From an uncultured Oscillospiraceae bacterium (GTDB lineage: Bacteria > Bacillota > Clostridia > Oscillospirales > Acutalibacteraceae): DNA of 10,288 bases. The notes beneath the pieces were generated by a model that was given only the letters and a program-made list of their open reading frames with translations, was not told the origin of the DNA and made no database searches. A program made the translations under genes and the position numbers. Positions 6,028-10,288 of this stretch are shown in pieces (position 1 is the first letter of the stretch; each line of letters opens with the position of its first letter). Location of the stretch: assembly GCA_900552285.1 (NCBI GenBank), contig URYV01000047.1, positions 1-10,288 of the forward strand, written 5' to 3'.

Positions 6028-7230
6028 ATGGAAAAAAGAACCCTTGACAGCGGAATGCAGATCGTCGAGCTGAGATGGGAGCATTTTATGCTGGGCCTTT
6101 TGAGCGGCAGCTATAACGCCGCCGGCGCAAGGAGAGAGGCAACGCGGCTCGGAATTCCCGCCGTCGGTCATCAATACGCCTGCATATTGTTTTCGGGAGA
6201 CGTTACTCCGCTCACCAGCTCGCTTATCGACCCGGCGGGTCTTGTTCAGGAAATTCTCAGAAAGCACGGATGGGGCTTTGCCTTTGCCCTTCCGAATTCA
6301 TATATTCTCGGGATACTTTCCCAGTCGGACAACAAGACCAAATTCGACCGAACCCTTTTCCACACGGCCGAGGAGATCAAGGCCCGTCTCGAGCTTGCCA
6401 CCGAGGAGACCGTGACGGTGGGAACGGGGGAAATCACATATGAGCTTTCCAAGCTTTCAAATTCCTTCATGTCGGCGAAGCTGACAATCGAGCGGAAAAA
6501 TTATACCGGGGGAGACAGAATATATGTATATTCCGAGCCCCGCTCGCCGCTGCCCGACTGTCCCTATCCGCTGCCTCTCGAAAAGCGGCTTTCTTCGGCA
6601 ATAAGGCAGGGAAGCCTTATCGACGCCAAGGACATTATATCCGACATAGAAGCCGAGCTTGAAAAAATGGGAGAGGCGCTGCGCCCCGCCGACTATAAAT
6701 TTTTCTTCCTCGAGACGGTTATAAGCCTTTCTTCGGGGCTTGCGTCGGCCGCCAAAACCGGGCGGGTGATAAATTCGGCGGGTCTCAACATTTTTGAGAT
6801 GATAAACCGCATAACCGACGCAAAAAGCTATGCCGAGGAGTCGTCGGCATACATCGAGTCGCTCTTTAAAAGTGTCGGAACAAAGGAAAAAAGCAAAAAG
6901 CGGCTTCAAATCGAGGCGGCGGTCAACTACATCAACACCCACTATGCCGAGCGCATTACCCTTGACGATCTGGCCGAGCTTTGCGAGCTGTCCACCTCAT
7001 ATTTCTGCAAACTTTTCAAAAGCGAAATAGGGGAGAGCTTTGCCGATTATCTTACCTGGGTGAGAATGGAAAAGGCAATCGAGCTGCTTCGCGACCCGAA
7101 AATGAAGATTTATGAAATCTCGGAAGAGGTGGGATACAGTGACGTGCAGTATTTCAACAAGGTTTTCCGCGACACCACAGGTGTATCGCCGTCATTCTAT
7201 CGAAATCATCTGCTTTATTCATCCGATTAG
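6028..7230 (+). CDS. AraC-family transcriptional regulator
   Basis: A 400-residue DNA-binding regulator. The last ~110 residues (about 291-395) form the AraC/XylS double helix-turn-helix: EAAVNYINTHYAERITLDDLA leads into the first HTH (about 311-331). The second (about 361-382) reads IYEISEEVGYSDVQYFNKVF and is followed by the family signature TGVSPSFYR. The N-terminal ~280 residues have no receiver domain and no cupin motif I recognise. The stretch around 40-165, including GTGEITYELSKL, resembles the degenerate GGDEF-like module found in CdaR/YesN-type regulators, a tentative assignment. The ATG at 6028 has GGAGG 7 bases upstream; an in-frame ATG at 6004 precedes that RBS and is rejected. 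The gene is divergent from the pheA operon and convergent with the dockerin protein gene. Its effector and targets are unknown. Confidence 0.9.
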   Translation: MEKRTLDSGMQIVELRWEHFMLGLLSGSYNAAGARREATRLGIPAVGHQYACILFSGDVTPLTSSLIDPAGLVQEILRKHGWGFAFALPNSYILGILSQSDNKTKFDRTLFHTAEEIKARLELATEETVTVGTGEITYELSKLSNSFMSAKLTIERKNYTGGDRIYVYSEPRSPLPDCPYPLPLEKRLSSAIRQGSLIDAKDIISDIEAELEKMGEALRPADYKFFFLETVISLSSGLASAAKTGRVINSAGLNIFEMINRITDAKSYAEESSAYIESLFKSVGTKEKSKKRLQIEAAVNYINTHYAERITLDDLAELCELSTSYFCKLFKSEIGESFADYLTWVRMEKAIELLRDPKMKIYEISEEVGYSDVQYFNKVFRDTTGVSPSFYRNHLLYSSD

Positions 7231-7262
7231 ATTAAATGTGCCGCAGAGTATGGCAAAAATAA

Positions 7263-7301
7263 CAGCGCAGTCGGAACAAAGGCCGACTGCGCTGATTTTT
7301 T
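7263..7301. terminator. Bidirectional Rho-independent terminator
   Basis: CAGCGCAGTCGG (7263-7274) and CCGACTGCGCTG (7283-7294) form a perfect 12-bp stem with an 8-base loop. On the plus strand ATTTTTT follows, ending the AraC-family transcript 33 bases past its stop. On the minus strand the same hairpin is followed by TTATTTTTG, so it can also end the LRR-dockerin transcript, whose stop codon is about 60 bases away. Confidence 0.92.
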
Positions 7302-7355
7302 ATGCGTTGAGTCAGACGGGATATGTCAAAGCGCGACGCCTGCCTTTTGGTAAAT

Positions 7356-8876
7356 TTATCTGCGGGAGGGGAATTTGTCGATTTTTTTCACCGTGAACTG
7401 AAGAATCATGAGAGCGTCCGTCGTGTCGACGCGGCCGCTTAAATCAACGTCGGCCGAATTTGTCTGCCGCTCGTCAAATTCTATTGCGCCGACGCAGTAT
7501 TGCAGCACCATAAGCGCGTCGGCGACCGTCACTCTGCCGTCTCCGCTGACGTCGCCCTCGACGGGAAGCTGCTCGGCAATGACAAAATTTCCGAGAGAAG
7601 TGACCGAAAAGATTATTTTATCCCCTCGGCAGACCGACCGTATTTCGGCAAGATTTCCGTCCTGCGCCGCCGAATACACCTTGCAATATTCGGACTTCAT
7701 ACCGCTGTCCGCCGGCACCGACAGCGTGACCTCTTTTACCGGCCGAATAACGGTTCCGTATTTCAGCAGGGAAATGTTAAACGGCATGAGATTTTGGCCG
7801 GACAGCCGACTGTTTATCGACTGTAACGTCTCGTTGTCGGAAATGCCCTGAACAAGCAGCAGCGTGTCCTTGTCAAAGGCGCTGCCGTCCTTATTAGTCA
7901 GGGTTATGCCGCTTGCTTCGTCCCTTAGCGAGAACTTGACGATTTCACAGGCTATGCCATATTTTTTTGCGAATGTCTCGGCCGTGGAGCCCTCTTGGCA
8001 GCGCATGGTAAAGATACATTCGGAAAAGGCGTTGCCGTCGATTTCGGCGTTGTAGGAAAGAAAATTTACCGTTTTCAGACTTTCACATTCCGAAAACGCA
8101 TGTTTTCCGACGTTCGTTACGCTTTCGGGAACCGTGACCGACGTAAGACCTATACAATTATAAAGGGCAAAATCGCCTATGTCGGTAAGGCCGCTTTGAA
8201 GGGTCACACTCTTTAACCCGACGCATCTGCTGAAAGCGCCGCTGCCGAGGAATATTACGCTTTCGGGAATGTCTGCGGCTGTCAAGTTTTCACATTCTTC
8301 AAAGGCCGACGGGCCGATGCTTTCGATACTGTTCGGAAAAGAAACGGTTTTTAAATTTTTGCAGCCGGCAAAGGCCGAATTTCCGATGCCGATTATGCCG
8401 TTGGGAATGCAGACATCTGTCAGCCCTTCGCAGCCGTAAAATGTGAAATCTCCGATGGTTTTAAGACCTTGCGGAATTTTGACGCTTTTTAAGGATGTAC
8501 ACTTTGAAAAGGCATAACTGCCGAGAACTGTCAAGGTGTCGGGAATCGAGACATCCGACAGTTTACCGCAGTTTTCAAAGGCGCGGTCTCCTATGGATTT
8601 CACGCCGCTCGGAATTTCGACGCTTTCCAAATCGTCGAAGTTTGCAAAGGCAAAAAAGCCTATTTCGGAAACCGGCAGCCCCTCTATTTCCGAAGGAATG
8701 ACGATTCGGGACGGACAGCCCTCGGTTTTGTCATATCCGATTATTCTGATTTCGTTGTCGGTGACGCCGTATTCAAAATTTCCGTATTCCTTTTGGGCGG
8801 TTGCCGAAAAGGCCGAAAGGGGAATTGACATCAGCAGAAGAGACACCGATAATATAAAGGCAAAAAGCTTTTTCAT
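7356..8876 (-). CDS. Secreted BspA-like leucine-rich-repeat protein with C-terminal dockerin
   Basis: A 506-residue exported protein. Residues 1-27 are a signal peptide (MKKLFAF, a hydrophobic core, likely cleavage after ATA at 25-27). Residues about 60-288 contain ten LRR_5/BspA-type units. About 313-436 is a connecting region I do not recognise. Residues 441-500 look like a type I dockerin with two calcium-loop repeats: DVSGDGRVTVADALMVLQY (442-460) and DVDLSGRVDTTDALMILQF (476-494). Dockerins dock onto cohesins of scaffoldins or cell-surface anchors, and LRR_5 domains usually mediate adhesion. The protein probably displays a binding domain on a cellulosome-like complex or on the cell surface. 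No sortase motif or C-terminal membrane segment is visible. The open frame extends upstream, but the ATG at 8876 has AAAGGAG close before it and begins the signal peptide. No neighbouring gene is functionally related. Confidence 0.9.
   Translation of the reverse strand: MKKLFAFILSVSLLLMSIPLSAFSATAQKEYGNFEYGVTDNEIRIIGYDKTEGCPSRIVIPSEIEGLPVSEIGFFAFANFDDLESVEIPSGVKSIGDRAFENCGKLSDVSIPDTLTVLGSYAFSKCTSLKSVKIPQGLKTIGDFTFYGCEGLTDVCIPNGIIGIGNSAFAGCKNLKTVSFPNSIESIGPSAFEECENLTAADIPESVIFLGSGAFSRCVGLKSVTLQSGLTDIGDFALYNCIGLTSVTVPESVTNVGKHAFSECESLKTVNFLSYNAEIDGNAFSECIFTMRCQEGSTAETFAKKYGIACEIVKFSLRDEASGITLTNKDGSAFDKDTLLLVQGISDNETLQSINSRLSGQNLMPFNISLLKYGTVIRPVKEVTLSVPADSGMKSEYCKVYSAAQDGNLAEIRSVCRGDKIIFSVTSLGNFVIAEQLPVEGDVSGDGRVTVADALMVLQYCVGAIEFDERQTNSADVDLSGRVDTTDALMILQFTVKKIDKFPSRR
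8013..8699 (-). repeat. Ten LRR_5 units with a 23-residue (69-base) period
   Basis: The aromatic or aliphatic anchor of the xAFxxC motif falls at residues 77, 100, 123, 146, 169, 192, 215, 238, 261 and 284: nine intervals of exactly 23 with no insertion or deletion. The unit consensus is roughly AFxxCxxLxxVxIPxxVxxIGxx. The DNA copies have diverged clearly, so this is an old protein repeat and not a recent tandem expansion. The last unit is irregular (FLSYNAEIDGNAF). Confidence 0.9.
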
Positions 8877-8967
8877 TTTTTCTCCTTTTTTATTTATGTT
8901 TTTGCGGCGGGATTTGGTCTTAAAATACGCCCAAAACCCCCTCACGCAAGGTTTTTCCGATAATGTA

Positions 8968-8996
8968 ATTATATAATTGGCCCCGAAAAAATTCAA
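8968..8996 (-). promoter_or_regulatory. Promoter of the LRR-dockerin gene
   Basis: In minus-strand sense TTGAAT (8991-8996), 17 bases, then a perfect TATAAT (8968-8973). The start would be near 8961, giving a leader of about 85 bases before the ATG at 8876. The RBS AAAGGAG lies at about 8881-8887. Confidence 0.65.
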
Positions 8997-9105
8997 GCGA
9001 TTCAAATCAAAACAAGTCTCTATGGTGACATTGACAAAAAAACTTAATAAAAAACAAAATAATATAAAGAATTTATCAAAAAGAAGTGGTAAAATGGGTG
9101 TGCAA

Positions 9106-9135
9106 TTCAAGGAACCGCATATAATAATCCTTGAA
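9106..9135 (+). promoter_or_regulatory. Inverted repeat bracketing a TATAAT box upstream of the dehydrogenase
   Basis: TTCAAGGA (9106-9113) and TCCTTGAA (9128-9135) form a perfect 8-bp inverted repeat with a 14-base centre that contains TATAAT (9120-9125). A start near 9132 would leave about 30 bases before the ATG at 9162. No good -35 lies 16-18 bases upstream. A TTGACA at 9031 is too far for this box and pairs only with a weak CAAAAT at 9055. The layout suits an operator over an activator-dependent or repressed promoter. If transcription starts further upstream, the repeat could instead fold in the RNA leader. Confidence 0.45.
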
Positions 9136-9161
9136 ATATAAATGCCACGGAGGTAATTGAA

Positions 9162-10193
9162 ATGAAAGCTGCATATTTGAAAGCTCCTTATCAATTTGAG
9201 GTAAGGGACGTGGAATTGAGAGAAATTAAGGATACCGAGGTAATTGTCGACGTTAAGGCCTGCGGATTCTGCGGCCACGACAACATTCTGGCCTCCTATC
9301 AGGCCAAGGAATGGGAGCCTTTCGGCCATGAATTTTCCGGCGTTGTGGAAAAGGTCGGAAAGCTTGTAACCAACGTGAAGGTGGGCGACACCGTCTGTAT
9401 CGAAACCGCCACCTTCGACCCGCTGCTCGACTGCTCGAGAAACGGTCGCCCCGATTTTGACAACACCCCTTGCGGCGACAGCTTTATGGAGCTTGACAAG
9501 GGCTTCCGCACCGGAATGGGCTTTGCCGAAAAGGCCATTGTTCCCGCAAGTCTCTGCGTTAAATTCGACGGAATGACCTTTGAAGAGGCCGCCATTATGG
9601 AGCCCATGGGCGTTGCCTACGACCTGTTTATGACTTCCGATATTAAGCTTAACAACGACGTGTTAGTGCTCGGCTGCGGACCTATCGGTCTTATGGCTCT
9701 TCAAATGGCAAAACACGCCGGTGCAAGAAAGATTTACGCCGCCGAGTTCTCGACCGCCACCGCAAGATGCGAAATGGCAAAGAAATTCGGCGCAGACGAG
9801 ATCATCTATACCGATAAGGTAAAGCTTGAGGACTATGAATTCGAAAAGGGCGGTGTCGACCGCGTGCTTGTTACCGCGCCTCCCAAAACCATCGGCTCGG
9901 CCTGCAACGTCTGCAACACCGGCGGTATAGTTTCCTTCCTCGGAATAAGCTATAACGAGCCCACCGTCACCTTCGATTCAAACGTCGTTCACCTTAACAA
10001 GCTCCAGATCAGAGGCTCCAACGCCATTCCGGCGCTTTACTTCCCCCTGTGTATCGACCTTGTAAAGGCGGGAATCGTGGATGTAAAAAGCCTTGTGTCC
10101 CACACCTTCGAGCTTGACAATCTCCCCGCAGCCATGGAGCAGTATTATAAGGACAAGGCCACGGCGCTCAAGGCCGTTATGGTCAAGAAATAA
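9162..10193 (+). CDS. Zinc-dependent medium-chain alcohol/polyol dehydrogenase
   Basis: A 343-residue cytoplasmic oxidoreductase of the medium-chain (MDR) family, most like the sorbitol/threonine dehydrogenase branch. Catalytic zinc ligands are visible as C37 (CGFCGHD), H56-E57 (GHEF) and E147 (MEPMGVA). The Rossmann motif GCGPIG is at 171-176, and the acidic E195 at the end of the next strand favours NAD(H) over NADP(H). The loop that normally holds four structural-zinc cysteines (about 85-110) has only C91 and C104, so that zinc site appears lost. The substrate cannot be told from sequence; a sugar alcohol or secondary alcohol is plausible. The start is fixed by GGAGG (9149-9153), 8 bases before the ATG. 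It stands alone in the window, divergent from the LRR-dockerin gene. Confidence 0.9.
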   Translation: MKAAYLKAPYQFEVRDVELREIKDTEVIVDVKACGFCGHDNILASYQAKEWEPFGHEFSGVVEKVGKLVTNVKVGDTVCIETATFDPLLDCSRNGRPDFDNTPCGDSFMELDKGFRTGMGFAEKAIVPASLCVKFDGMTFEEAAIMEPMGVAYDLFMTSDIKLNNDVLVLGCGPIGLMALQMAKHAGARKIYAAEFSTATARCEMAKKFGADEIIYTDKVKLEDYEFEKGGVDRVLVTAPPKTIGSACNVCNTGGIVSFLGISYNEPTVTFDSNVVHLNKLQIRGSNAIPALYFPLCIDLVKAGIVDVKSLVSHTFELDNLPAAMEQYYKDKATALKAVMVKK

Positions 10194-10213
10194 TTTGCGT
10201 TGTCCTGCTTTGA

Positions 10214-10234
10214 CCCCTCCGATTTTCGGAGGGG
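10214..10234 (+). other. Terminator-like hairpin lacking its T-tract
   Basis: CCCCTCCG and CGGAGGGG form a perfect 8-bp stem around ATTTT, 20 bases after the dehydrogenase stop. This is where an intrinsic terminator would be expected. No T-run follows on either strand: the plus strand goes straight into GC-rich, atpA-like sequence. The tail may have been lost at a sequence join (see the next feature). Confidence 0.6.
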
Positions 10235-10288
10235 GCGCGGCGCAGACCAAGGCCATGAAGAAGGCCGTGGGCACCCTGCGCCTCGATT
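10231..10288 (+). pseudogene. atpA: Internal fragment of ATP synthase F1 alpha subunit, abrupt start
   Basis: Translated from 10231 this stretch reads GGAAQTKAMKKAVGTLRLD after one extra Gly codon. It matches the conserved F1 alpha segment that in known proteins follows SRV and precedes LAQYRELEAF. That segment belongs in the second half of a ~500-residue protein, yet nothing upstream encodes the first part: the frame before it crosses the hairpin and the dehydrogenase end. The frame is still open at the window edge. Nearly every third codon position is G or C. The fragment is either a chimeric join at a contig end or a broken copy; a genuine complete atpA starting here is excluded. Identification is from memory of the family, not a search. 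Confidence 0.65.

Noticed and set aside
5743..6267. Minus-strand open frame of 174 codons in the intergenic region and the start of the AraC-family gene
   Set aside because: It overlaps the AraC-family coding start and the AT-rich promoter region, has no RBS or recognisable motif, and has low-complexity composition.
8877..9329. A 151-residue upstream extension of the LRR-dockerin reading frame
   Set aside because: It crosses the promoter, the RBS and the divergent dehydrogenase start, and would place the signal peptide in the middle of the protein.
1..10288. CRISPR arrays, tRNA/rRNA genes, transposases, phage genes or defence systems
   Set aside because: None seen on either strand; the only regular repeats are the protein-level LRR units.

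Overview
The window looks like a piece of a genome from the Clostridia (Bacillota), probably a gut- or rumen-type Oscillospiraceae/Ruminococcaceae relative. The pointers are strong AGGAGG-type ribosome binding sites, an AroE-AroK fusion, a type II dehydroquinase, a P-protein-type PheA, and a secreted leucine-rich-repeat protein carrying a dockerin. The taxonomic placement is inference from gene style; no rRNA or other marker gene is present.

Region 1 (positions 1-5724, minus strand) is one compact aromatic amino acid operon, read right to left: pheA (chorismate mutase/prephenate dehydratase), aroB, aroC, aroE-aroK fusion, aroQ, and the N-terminal half of aroA, which runs off the left edge. 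Adjacent genes overlap by 4 bases or 1 base, or sit a few bases apart. Together they cover the shikimate pathway from DAHP to chorismate plus the first steps to phenylalanine. DAHP synthase and tyrA are not in the window. Upstream lies a complete ribosome-mediated attenuator: a promoter (TTGACA-17-TAGGAT), a strong RBS, a 21-codon leader peptide with the core FSYYYYF, a predicted antiterminator, and a long Rho-independent terminator just before pheA. This is the most interesting feature of the window.

Region 2 (5725-7301) is an AT-rich divergent intergenic region and a plus-strand AraC-family regulator of 400 residues. Its upstream DNA holds good promoter matches and overlapping inverted repeats. 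A perfect 12-bp hairpin follows it and can serve as terminator for both convergent genes.

Region 3 (7356-8996, minus strand) is a secreted BspA-like protein with ten exactly 23-residue-spaced LRR units and a C-terminal dockerin-like module.

Region 4 (9001-10193, plus strand) is a zinc-dependent medium-chain dehydrogenase of unknown substrate. It is preceded by a perfect 8-bp inverted repeat that brackets a TATAAT box.

Region 5 (10194-10288) contains a terminator-like hairpin with no T-tract. It passes directly into an in-frame internal fragment of the ATP synthase F1 alpha subunit with no upstream gene body. This is most simply a chimeric join in the assembly or a broken gene fragment.
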